Assembly: GCA_016710265.1 (NCBI GenBank)
Contig: JADJJL010000003.1
Span: forward strand, 325,001 to 389,000
Reading direction: 5' to 3'
DNA from: Saprospiraceae bacterium
GTDB taxonomy: Bacteria; Bacteroidota; Bacteroidia; Chitinophagales; Saprospiraceae
DNA length: 64,000 bases
Within the stretch, counting starts at the first letter, position 1; the number at the start of each line of letters is the position of its first letter. Both the position numbers and the translations under genes were made by a program. A model generated the notes under the pieces. The model had not been told where the DNA came from. It was given only the letters and a program-made list of their open reading frames with translations, and searched no databases. Shown in pieces: positions 27,002 to 35,488 of the stretch.

Positions 27002-30000
27002 CTAATTAAAAATAATCTTCGAATAAGCTTTTAAACCCTGTTGATCGGAGATAGACAAGAAATAGATTCCAGTGAAAAGTTCATTTCTTTCAACTTTAAG
27101 AGTACTTCCAGAAAATTTGTAATTGCGCAATTCACGACCTGAAGAGTTTGTGAGTTTAACGTTCAAACTTTTATTCCTTAAATAGTCTGGTAAAGCTATA
27201 GAAGTCCAATGATTTGTTGGGTTTGGAATGGCATTTAATTCCAATAATTTGGCATCATGAATGTCATTGATTTTTGTAATTGTAGTAAGTTTGACAACGG
27301 CTGTATTTGTAGCAACGGCTTCATTATAGTCAAAATAGATGTCCGCTTTATTACTAATTAACGTTCCAAACTTCAATTGGGATAATTTGGGTTTTATAGA
27401 GTACATCACATACCCGTTAGAAGTCATCTCATCAATATTGCTATCTGGAAGCATAATATTTTTAAATTGAAATTCGAGTAAGCCGCTTTCATTGATTGAA
27501 TATGAATTTGGATGACTTGAAGAGAGAATATTAACGCTAGACCAATCCAGATGATAGTCTAGTTTATCGGTTATTCTGATGTTAAAAGCTGTATCAGTGC
27601 CTGTATTTTGAAATCTAATTAGATATTTAATTAAAGAATCAGTTTTGTAAATGGCATCCGATTGATTTCCATTGATAAATGCGGTTTTGTCATTGGGATC
27701 AAAAGCACCTACATTCCTTTCACATATGATGGAGGTATCCAGGATTGGTAAAACGCCTTTACAAGCTTGGGGATTATCACTGAAATATTGAATGCAATGT
27801 TCTTGACCAAGTTCGGCGGTGCAAGATATTTTGAAGGTAAAGTTGATTCTTACACTCTTACCATCCGCGATTTCTGGAATAGTAAACTCCCAAACATTTC
27901 CATTGATAGCACTTGGGTTCATCGAAGAATGCAGGATTTCGTAATAATCATCAAATATGATGGTCACTTTTGAATTGATTGCTGAAACTGAACCTTCATT
28001 TCTGACTGTAAATTCTGCATAATTATTGTCAAAGCATCTTCGTAATCTACCTGTGACCATATTGATATAAAGAGCCGCACAGAGTTCAGTAGGCTGGATC
28101 ATAAGATCTTTAAATTCAGTGTTTGAATTTGCTAGTACGTTAAATTGTTTCGGGAAATTGCATTCATCCCAGATTAAGGAATTTTTCTTTAGTCTTAGAT
28201 CGTAAGTTCCAATGGATAAGTATGCATTAAATTCTCCATTCGGAAGAATTGGAATTTCATGCTTTAAATTTGTTCCAACAAGTTCTAATTGGAAGGATCT
28301 CGTTTTATTTTCGTTCACTGATTTTTTACAATCCTTATCCTCGTCAAGAACAATATTACCAGAAAGAACTGTACTATTAGATTTCATTTTTTGATCATAC
28401 TTATAGATAAGGGAGTCTGGGATTGCTGCGTATAAATAATCATTATGACCTCTGAATAAACCTAAATGGCTAGGAGCATTTAATCCAAATTGTTCGAGAT
28501 TGATATCATAATTTGATTGACTTAACAAATTGGAAACATTTAATTTAGTCTTACTTACTGTATAGATATTATCATGTTCATCAAAAAAATGAGTAAATTG
28601 TTGATTTGGTAGAGACTTTATTTCAGATGTTATGCCAAAATCTTTTGATATATAGTAGGTAGAATTAAAATCCCTACTAGGCCAAATAAAAAAATTATTC
28701 TTGGTTAAAATCACTTCAGATGTAAACAGAAAATCCTGAGCATAGAACTTATTCCAATTTAATCCATAATCAAAAGAGTAATAAATGCTATCAAATTGAT
28801 TTACATAGAGAATGTTTTGTTTTGAAAACTTGGGCCGACTCCGGAAAAAATGCAAGCGAAGGTTATTAGTAAGTTCATTCCAAGTGCTCCCTCTATCAAA
28901 AGAAATATAATTTTTATCATAGCCATTTATAAACAAATTTTCATTGTTGTCCATGATTAAGTTATCAGAAATATAAGCATCCGGAACTATATGTTTAATT
29001 GATGATTTAAACTGGTCGCTACTAACTACTAAAGTATCTCCAATTGTATAAGCCATAGTGCCATCTTTCCAAAATAAGATTGGATTAATGCTCCCAATAC
29101 TTTTCCAGGTATTTCCATCGTCAATTGATATTTGATTACTGTGTTCAGTAGATACAAAAATATTTTGATTTCCAAACTGGACTATATTATTGACATTGGG
29201 TTCGTTTATGGGTAATTCTAATTTCTTAATGGTTTGATGAGGACTAAAAAGGTATGTATTTTTTTGATCGCATATTAAGATTTCATCCTGATTTGAAATG
29301 CTAATAATGTCATCATAATCTGGATTCTTATAATAATTATTAGCATATGGATGATTGTTGTCCCAATGTATACCACCATCAATGGATCGATAAAATTTTC
29401 CGCTATAAGTTAACAAACTGCCATCACTTAATTCTATCAGATTACCTAAACGAGTAGGTGCAGAATTATTAACATATTGTGACCATGTTTCTCCATAGTC
29501 TTTCGAAAAATATGTAATGCCAGAATAATTTAGATCAAAGAGTGTATTGCTGCTTTTATGAAAATACATGTAAGCACTAGACCTGGTTGATAAAATTTCC
29601 CTTAAATTTGTTCCATCATCATCAAACTTCATTATTTTTCCTGATGCTCCTGCTGTCAGCCTTACGAAATTATTATTATTTCCAAGGCATAAAAATTCAA
29701 GTGAATGAGTTGACCAGGATTGAACGCTGTTAAAGTTTATTCCGTCATTTGATATATATAGAGTATCACCGTCGCTTCCATAAATCTTTCCCTCCGGGGA
29801 GAAAGCAATTTCAAAAAAATGATTGCCACTTGCGATCGGAAGCCATGTTTCTGTTGATCTATCAAAGTAAAATAACTTATAATTATAAACTAGATGGATA
29901 ATTCCGGATGGAGACTCTTTAAATAAAGCAGTGTTATCTTTTACTTTAGCTTGTAAACCTGCATTAATTTCTTTCCAATGATCGCCCTTATCGACGGAAT

Positions 30001-30172
30001 AGAATATTTTCCCGGACTTAGTACTACTAAATATTTCTCCTTTTTCTTTTGTAATTATTGCTTTATGTAAACCTGCTCTGGTTGGCCCATTTAGCTTTAC
30101 CCAATTTTGAGAAAAAGTGGATGTTGTAAAACTAACTGCAATGATCAATAATTGTAAGCATTTGGTTTTCAT
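27002..30172 (-). CDS. T9SS-secreted propeller/DUF11-like surface protein, copy B
   Basis: A 1056-residue paralogue of the gene at 23780, the same length to the residue. It has the same order of parts: signal peptide, propeller with 'SVDKGDHWKEI', 'SKDYGETWSQY', 'SIDGGIHWDNN', 'SFDRGSTWNEL' and 'SFDYGLNWNKF' blades, Cys-containing DUF11-like region with GAFDPNDKTAF, and a type A sorting domain ending YSKIIFN. From about residue 611 (DEDKDCKKSVNENK) to the end the two proteins differ at only scattered positions, whereas the propellers differ at roughly a third or more of positions. The 51-bp gap and the sequence just before each ATG are also alike, so the duplicated unit is about 3.22 kb. Confidence 0.82.
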   Translation of the reverse strand: MKTKCLQLLIIAVSFTTSTFSQNWVKLNGPTRAGLHKAIITKEKGEIFSSTKSGKIFYSVDKGDHWKEINAGLQAKVKDNTALFKESPSGIIHLVYNYKLFYFDRSTETWLPIASGNHFFEIAFSPEGKIYGSDGDTLYISNDGINFNSVQSWSTHSLEFLCLGNNNNFVRLTAGASGKIMKFDDDGTNLREILSTRSSAYMYFHKSSNTLFDLNYSGITYFSKDYGETWSQYVNNSAPTRLGNLIELSDGSLLTYSGKFYRSIDGGIHWDNNHPYANNYYKNPDYDDIISISNQDEILICDQKNTYLFSPHQTIKKLELPINEPNVNNIVQFGNQNIFVSTEHSNQISIDDGNTWKSIGSINPILFWKDGTMAYTIGDTLVVSSDQFKSSIKHIVPDAYISDNLIMDNNENLFINGYDKNYISFDRGSTWNELTNNLRLHFFRSRPKFSKQNILYVNQFDSIYYSFDYGLNWNKFYAQDFLFTSEVILTKNNFFIWPSRDFNSTYYISKDFGITSEIKSLPNQQFTHFFDEHDNIYTVSKTKLNVSNLLSQSNYDINLEQFGLNAPSHLGLFRGHNDYLYAAIPDSLIYKYDQKMKSNSTVLSGNIVLDEDKDCKKSVNENKTRSFQLELVGTNLKHEIPILPNGEFNAYLSIGTYDLRLKKNSLIWDECNFPKQFNVLANSNTEFKDLMIQPTELCAALYINMVTGRLRRCFDNNYAEFTVRNEGSVSAINSKVTIIFDDYYEILHSSMNPSAINGNVWEFTIPEIADGKSVRINFTFKISCTAELGQEHCIQYFSDNPQACKGVLPILDTSIICERNVGAFDPNDKTAFINGNQSDAIYKTDSLIKYLIRFQNTGTDTAFNIRITDKLDYHLDWSSVNILSSSHPNSYSINESGLLEFQFKNIMLPDSNIDEMTSNGYVMYSIKPKLSQLKFGTLISNKADIYFDYNEAVATNTAVVKLTTITKINDIHDAKLLELNAIPNPTNHWTSIALPDYLRNKSLNVKLTNSSGRELRNYKFSGSTLKVERNELFTGIYFLSISDQQGLKAYSKIIFN

Positions 30173-30184
30173 AAGTATTGTTAT

Positions 30185-30358
30185 TTAGAAGATTAAATTA
30201 GAACCTAATTGGAAAGTGTCAGCCATAAGGGAGCTCACCCATTGATCAATTTGAATTAAATTGCTTGTAACACAGCTGTTGTTTGGTTCAGATTCGGATT
30301 GAGAATGTAACAATCTAATAAGACCCATGCAAAGAATTAGGAGAGTAAATCTTTTCAT
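30185..30358 (-). pseudogene. Truncated exported-protein remnant (signal peptide plus start of a PPC-like domain)
   Basis: A 57-codon frame from ATG at 30358 to TAA at 30185. It encodes a typical signal peptide (MKRFTLLILCMGLIRLLHSQ) followed at once by SESEPNNSCVTSNLI, which looks like the beginning of a bacterial pre-peptidase C-terminal domain ('ExEPNNs..tA'). The frame then stops 12 bp before the ATG of copy B of the duplicated surface protein. It is most easily read as the 5' stump of a larger secreted protein whose body was lost when the duplicated genes arose; a genuine short secreted peptide is the alternative. Confidence 0.5.
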
Positions 30359-30359
30359 A

Positions 30360-30950
30360 TAGAACGGGATTTAGTTTAAAGGTATATTTATTTTCAAGTA
30401 CTCATACAGATTACAAATATAATAAGATTAGTATTCTAAAAGTATTAAATTTTGCAAATTAGACAAAAAGAAGTATATTAATTAGCTATACTAATAAATA
30501 TTACATTAAATACTATATGTAAAACATATAAAAACAGTATGATATGTAATAAAATCGGATTTATTTAAAGTTTTAATTTTAGTCAAATAATACAAGTCGT
30601 CAGGCAATTGCTATTGGTAGTGCCGTTATGCATGTAATGTCGGCAGTGCAAGGCACAGGATTTTAGTAGTGCCGTTCCGGCACTAACGGTTGGTAAAAAA
30701 GCTTTTCTAAAAAGCCTTCTAGTCCCTTAAGAGACGATATGAAAGATCAAACTAAAAAGTAGTTAGCAATAGTTTTCAGATTTGCAGGCAATGGCTAATC
30801 CTGATAAATTTAGCGAAAGATTTACTATCTTCATAAAAAACCATAAATTCAACATATTCAAATAATTACAAATAATATCAAACTTGCTTAATAATTTTTG
30901 CTTCGTGAAACCAAAAGTGAATAAGAAAAAAGTAACATCAATTAATATAT
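30360..30950. other. Gene-free AT-rich spacer
   Basis: About 600 bp between divergent genes. Apart from the REP-like element at 30601-30700 and the promoter at 30958 it is AT-rich and contains only short chance frames. No RNA gene is recognised. Confidence 0.55.
30601..30700. repeat. REP-like palindromic element
   Basis: AGTGCCG (30668-30674) and CGGCACT (30678-30684) form perfect seven-base arms around TTC; a degenerate copy (AGTGCCGTTATG...TGTCGGCAG) lies at 30639-30657 upstream. The element is GC-rich compared with its surroundings. 'Agtgccg...cggcact' repeats occur in many Bacteroidota spacers. Confidence 0.6.
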
Positions 30951-30957
30951 TGAATTG

Positions 30958-30965
30958 TAACTTTG
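30958..30965 (+). promoter_or_regulatory. -7 promoter box for the ELWxxDGT protein
   Basis: TAACTTTG, a perfect TAnnTTTG, 41 bp before the ATG at 31007. It lies inside the longer open frame that begins at 30884 and so excludes that start. Confidence 0.6.
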
Positions 30966-31006
30966 GGCTTAAATTTTACCTTAAAACTCACTTAAATTTT
31001 ATTACT

Positions 31007-32593
31007 ATGCTTAAAAATTACATTGTTCTTATTTTACTTTTCTCAATAGAGCCTATAAAATCACAAATTACTTTGGTGAAAGACATTAAACCAGGAACTG
31101 GTGGCTCCTTTGCCTATTCTATTTCAGAAGTAGTAAATGATAAATGTTATTTTGTTGCAGATGATGGTAAAAATGGAGACGAATTGTGGATAACTGATGG
31201 CACTTCAAACGGCACACGATTGGTTAAAAATTTGTATCCTGGTGAAGAATCTTGCGATCCGAGAGCCTTTGGCCATAATTCTGATAAACTCTTTTTTATA
31301 GCCAATGATAGTGTACACGGGTTAGAATTGTGGAGCACTTCAGGTGATGAAGCAAGCACTCAATTCTTGTTAGACTCGAAACCAGGAATTGCAGGTACTT
31401 CGATCTCAATTCCATTTCTTAATAGTGAAACCTTTGTATCTATTGACAATAAAATATATTTTGTGAATGGTTACAAGGAAATATTTGAATCAGATGGTAC
31501 ACCAAATGGCACGAAGTCAATATTAAATTTCAATTCAATTGACAAAATTATTTCTCATGAAGATAAATTGTATTTTATAGGAAGTAAAGAAGTATTTAAA
31601 GATTCAATATTTATATATGATCCCAAAACAAAAACTGTTAGTTCAATAAATAATAATTTAAGAAATATAGCAAATCTTACCTCAACACCTATAGGATTGA
31701 TTTTTGACACGGGTTCTAAACTATATATTTACAAATCTCAAACCAAATCAACCGTTGAAATTACACCAGGTATTTCGATTCTTTCTTATAAATATACTTT
31801 GACAAAAGCTTTTTTTAAGGATCATTTTTATTTACTTGCAATTTCGAGCTCTGGATTTAAACCTATGATATTAAAAATTAATGGCAATGTCAACGGAACA
31901 GAAGTAATACTGAATAATGCTAAGGATAATTTCAGTGGATATGGTTATTTTATTGCTGAAGGTGATTATTTGTATTATTTATACAATGCCGCTGGAAATA
32001 CACCTCTTGAATTATGGCGTACTGATGGATCTGAAGCCGGATTTTTAAAATTAGATGAATATAACTCGGCTTCATTAAGTTCTATTAGCTCTTCAACTAA
32101 TATTGTTGGATACAATGGTAAAATTTATTACTTTGGAGCCAAAGGTTCTATTTTAGGCTTATATGAATCGGATGGTACTGTCAATGGGACCAAACAATTG
32201 GAACTAATTAATGATCGTTCGGCTTCTAGACAGATTACAACAGGTCCCATAAAATTAGGGAATACTTTACTTTTTTCAGCCGAAGTTAAGGATAAAAACG
32301 TTGGACAAGAATTATACTCATACAATTTACCCGTTAAAACATCAGTTTCCAAAGGGATTGAAAATAAAAATTTAAATATTCATCCTAATCCAGTTGATGA
32401 AAATTTGTTTTTAAGCAACTATGAGCTAATAAATAAGATCGACCTAATTAATCAGAATGGAAAAATATTAAGAAGTTATAACAATTTATATCCTGGATCA
32501 ATCATAAAGATTAATGATCTTTCTAGTGGAATTTATTTCATAAGATGCTTTCAAAATGAAAGAGTCTATACTAAAACCATCATTAAAAATTGA
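31007..32593 (+). CDS. T9SS-secreted ELWxxDGT-repeat protein
   Basis: A 528-residue exported protein: signal peptide (MLKNYIVLILLFSIEPIKSQ), then a propeller made of ELWxxDGT repeats, each pairing a blade strand with the motif: GDELWITDGTSNGT, GLELWSTSGDEAST, EIFESDGTPNGT, LELWRTDGSEAG, LYESDGTVNGT and GQELYSYN. A type A sorting domain closes it (NIHPNPVDENLFLSN ... LSSGIYFIRCF ... YTKTIIKN). ELWxxDGT proteins are secreted surface or nutrient-binding proteins without a defined substrate. The open frame continues 41 codons upstream, but the promoter and the signal peptide both support the ATG at 31007. Confidence 0.88.
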   Translation: MLKNYIVLILLFSIEPIKSQITLVKDIKPGTGGSFAYSISEVVNDKCYFVADDGKNGDELWITDGTSNGTRLVKNLYPGEESCDPRAFGHNSDKLFFIANDSVHGLELWSTSGDEASTQFLLDSKPGIAGTSISIPFLNSETFVSIDNKIYFVNGYKEIFESDGTPNGTKSILNFNSIDKIISHEDKLYFIGSKEVFKDSIFIYDPKTKTVSSINNNLRNIANLTSTPIGLIFDTGSKLYIYKSQTKSTVEITPGISILSYKYTLTKAFFKDHFYLLAISSSGFKPMILKINGNVNGTEVILNNAKDNFSGYGYFIAEGDYLYYLYNAAGNTPLELWRTDGSEAGFLKLDEYNSASLSSISSSTNIVGYNGKIYYFGAKGSILGLYESDGTVNGTKQLELINDRSASRQITTGPIKLGNTLLFSAEVKDKNVGQELYSYNLPVKTSVSKGIENKNLNIHPNPVDENLFLSNYELINKIDLINQNGKILRSYNNLYPGSIIKINDLSSGIYFIRCFQNERVYTKTIIKN

Positions 32594-32789
32594 GCCTGGT
32601 TTTGTTTGATGACCGATATATGTAATAACCAAAGACCGTTTTTCAAATTATATTTTATAAACATTGAGAATTTGGTAGAATTGAATTCATAAAATCTACT
32701 TGTCCCTTTTGGGAAGAAAGGTTAGATCACCTTATGTTTTCTGTTATTTCATTTCTAAATGGATGTTATGACAAACTTCTATAATTTCC

Positions 32790-35105
32790 CTACCTCACCA
32801 ACACAATCCTTCCCGTCGCACCTTCACTCACGTCAAAATCCTTGGTGGAGTTGGCAAAAACAATATAAGTACCGGAGCTAACCAATCGCCCTTGATAATC
32901 TCGGCCGTCCCAAAGTGCTTGACCGCCGGTGGCAAATGTTTCGAAGACCAATCGTCCACTGACATCGGTTATTTTAACCCTGGCATCGCGGGCTAAACCA
33001 CGGATGGCTATACTGCCTTCATATCCGGGAGGAACGGGATTTGGGAAACTTGTAATGTCCTCAGTGAAAACATTTTTAGCAGCAGTGGCCTCCGATCGGT
33101 ACACCTGAATACCATTCTCAGTGCCTATCCAAACCTCACCGGTGCTTTGATTGACTTCGATTTCATAAATCGTATTGCCTAGTAAAGGACTGTTGGTGGT
33201 ATTAAAATTATACACTTGAACATCACCAATCGAATTTTGGACATAAACTCCATTGCGGGTTCCAAACCATTTACGGTCTCCTCCATCTACATCCATGCTC
33301 AATATTTCTTCCGTTTCTAAAAGGAAGCCGATGATTCCATCCTGATCCACTTTGCGTCGTGAACCCTTGCAAGTACCAGCAAATATTGAAGATCCGCATT
33401 CAAATACCACAGGACCTTCCGCAGTACCGACCCAAACATCTCCATCCAAATCGACTTCAACAGTATAAATTTTATTGGTTTGCAAATTGCTGTTGGAACT
33501 GTTAAGAACAATCGAACGATCATCCGTAGGATCATCCAGTTTACCTTCATCAAAAACCATCACACCTATTTCCCTTCTGGGCACAATCCATTTGTAACCA
33601 TTTCGGTCCACCTTAACTTCTGCTACTTCGGTAGAAAAACCGGGCAGATCGTAAGACCTCCAAGTTCCATCCACATCCAGTGATACCAACGGTTTTCGAG
33701 CCAAATAAACCGCAGCCCAAAGGCTTTTATCTTTGGGACTAAAATCTAGTCCGATGACCCTAACGCGGGTCTCATCACCTTGTGCCACTCCGAGCGCAGA
33801 ATTTTTCTCGTTGTATAATTTATATTCTTCAGTGTCGCGGTTGTATTCCACAATGCCTCTTTGGAAACTGGCGAAGTAAAGTTTTTTGTGATCCGGACTT
33901 TCTGCGACTCTCAAAACATCTCTGATGTCAAGCCCACTAAACAATGACACATTGGATTGATTGATGACATCCCATTTGCGATCCTTGTAGGTGTAAATTC
34001 CATCTGCCCTAAACAGGTAAGTGTACACCGCATCGATACCACCACTGGCCACATATATGCCATCAGAAAGACTTTTGATTTCGTAAAATTCTTTGTTTAA
34101 AGGTCCATTTACAAATAGTGAATTACATACTGCATCCGGATTTTGCGAATACCTAAAACCCCATCGCTCATCAGCATACCAAATTCTTCCATTTTCTTCT
34201 TCTTCAATGTCAAAATTTTTAGCCGTACATTCATCTTCTTTTGTTTTCCAATCAATGCCGTCCGTAGAAAACAAAACTTTATGATTGCAATTTTCACAAG
34301 CCAATCCAGCCATTAAATATTGAGTCCCGGTTTTTAAATATTGAACTTTGTAAATTCCAGTGAGGTAGACCATTTCAAACAATCCATTGTTTAGTTTCAT
34401 GATTCCTTGTGAAGCAGAAGCAATGTATAATTGATCTTTAAAAACTGACAGACTTGAATATTCCGATGCGGGATCTAGTCCATCCATATTTCCCAAAAGT
34501 TCCCAACTCGCAAAATCCTGAATCAACTTGCTGGAATTTTCCTCATATCGATAGAGACCTTTTTCAGTAGCCATGTAAATCTGATTGCCAAATTTAACTG
34601 TCTCTAACACTTTTAGGTTGGGAGTAAATAAAGTATATGAAATTCTACCGGTTTTGACATTAAGGCTGCTCAATCCATAGTCCGCGTTGATAAATACTTC
34701 ATCCCCTTGATTGGGACTAATTTTATGAATGTTTTTGATGATGGGCACGTTGTTGAAAATGCGAATATCCGGCACGGATCTCACTTGATCGTCCGTGACT
34801 AAATCGATCAATCCGTCGGTGTAAGCGATCACCAAGGCGTTGTTTTCTTTTTGAAAATAAATACAGGAAATAGAACTGCCGTTGAGACCTTCCGTGCGGG
34901 TCAATTTGCGGGTCTGCAGATCTTCTTTTGAAACTTGCAATATGGCATAATCCGTTGCATAAAAAATACTTTTAGGACTCTGAGCCAAACTCAATCCCGC
35001 GTTAAATGGCAGGTGTGTGGCCCATTCTCCGATGGCCAGATCCACTTGGGCAAAAGAAAGAGAGCAAAGACTTGATAAGACTAACAGCAGCAGTGCATTT
35101 TTCAT
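32790..35105 (-). CDS. porZ: PorZ-like T9SS component, double beta-propeller
   Basis: A 771-residue exported protein with signal peptide MKNALLLLVLSSLCSLSFAQ. The N-terminal domain has the PorZ family text: IGEWATHLPF, a 'KIFYATDYAILQVSKED' blade, 'RTEGLNGSSISCIYFQ', 'NALVIAYTDGLIDLV' and 'IIKNIHKI'. Two propellers (about 25-330 and 330-680, the second with WVGTAEGPVVF and WIGTENGIQVYRS blades) are followed by a type A sorting-domain-like beta-sandwich (SFPNPVPPGYEGSIAI ... SSGTYIVFA ... GRIVLVR). In Porphyromonas, PorZ belongs to the attachment complex that hands anionic lipopolysaccharide to the sortase PorU. No other T9SS gene is adjacent, as is usual. A generic two-component-propeller cargo protein is the alternative. 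An ATG 39 bp upstream is rejected because it precedes the signal peptide. Confidence 0.75.
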   Translation of the reverse strand: MKNALLLLVLSSLCSLSFAQVDLAIGEWATHLPFNAGLSLAQSPKSIFYATDYAILQVSKEDLQTRKLTRTEGLNGSSISCIYFQKENNALVIAYTDGLIDLVTDDQVRSVPDIRIFNNVPIIKNIHKISPNQGDEVFINADYGLSSLNVKTGRISYTLFTPNLKVLETVKFGNQIYMATEKGLYRYEENSSKLIQDFASWELLGNMDGLDPASEYSSLSVFKDQLYIASASQGIMKLNNGLFEMVYLTGIYKVQYLKTGTQYLMAGLACENCNHKVLFSTDGIDWKTKEDECTAKNFDIEEEENGRIWYADERWGFRYSQNPDAVCNSLFVNGPLNKEFYEIKSLSDGIYVASGGIDAVYTYLFRADGIYTYKDRKWDVINQSNVSLFSGLDIRDVLRVAESPDHKKLYFASFQRGIVEYNRDTEEYKLYNEKNSALGVAQGDETRVRVIGLDFSPKDKSLWAAVYLARKPLVSLDVDGTWRSYDLPGFSTEVAEVKVDRNGYKWIVPRREIGVMVFDEGKLDDPTDDRSIVLNSSNSNLQTNKIYTVEVDLDGDVWVGTAEGPVVFECGSSIFAGTCKGSRRKVDQDGIIGFLLETEEILSMDVDGGDRKWFGTRNGVYVQNSIGDVQVYNFNTTNSPLLGNTIYEIEVNQSTGEVWIGTENGIQVYRSEATAAKNVFTEDITSFPNPVPPGYEGSIAIRGLARDARVKITDVSGRLVFETFATGGQALWDGRDYQGRLVSSGTYIVFANSTKDFDVSEGATGRIVLVR

Positions 35106-35227
35106 ACAGAATTCGGATTGGATGACGAACCAATAGAACGCCAAATTCCAAATTTTTATTACACCCTCTTAAATTCATAGTTTTGCTCATAAAATATGAA
35201 GCTTTCTACTCGTTTTCATGATCTTTT

Positions 35228-35334
35228 GGGCGTATCCTTTCGGGCCACGCTGCTCCGGGCTCGTTGTTCACTCGGTCCCCAAGCTTGCTTGGGGACTACG
35301 GACCCTGCGCATCGTTTACGCGGGAAGGCGTGCT
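35228..35334. repeat. GC-rich structured intergenic element
   Basis: About 107 bp of conspicuously GC-rich sequence inside AT-rich DNA. It starts GGGCGTATCCTTTCGGGCC, has a central near-perfect palindrome GTCCCCAAGC-TT-GCTTGGGGAC (35275-35296), then CTACGGACCCTGCGC and ends with ACGCGGGAAGGCGTGC. The order 'GGGCGT...TTTCGGGCC...hairpin...CTACGGA..CGC' resembles a family of dispersed elements in Bacteroidota spacers that I recall only by pattern. It lies between the divergent porZ-like and CHU_C genes, in a 383-bp spacer that otherwise holds only AT-rich DNA and the promoter at 35478. Confidence 0.6.
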
Positions 35335-35477
35335 TGTAATTTTCTAGTTCTCAAAATGGGTATAGCTGTATTTTGAATTGGTATTTTAACAGCGCAATCA
35401 AAGGATATATTATTTTTTGGATGGATCAAAAGTCCTCACTTCAATATGATATCTGTTCCGCTCCTCATGAATTATTT

Positions 35478-35485
35478 TATCTTTG
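35478..35485 (+). promoter_or_regulatory. -7 promoter box abutting the giant CHU_C gene
   Basis: TATCTTTG, a perfect TAnnTTTG, ending 3 nt before the GTG at 35489. It predicts a leaderless message with a GTG start. Confidence 0.5.
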
Positions 35486-35488
35486 TAC

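Noticed and set aside
30884..31006. Extra 41 codons at the start of the ELWxxDGT gene
   Set aside because: They precede the signal peptide and contain the promoter box.
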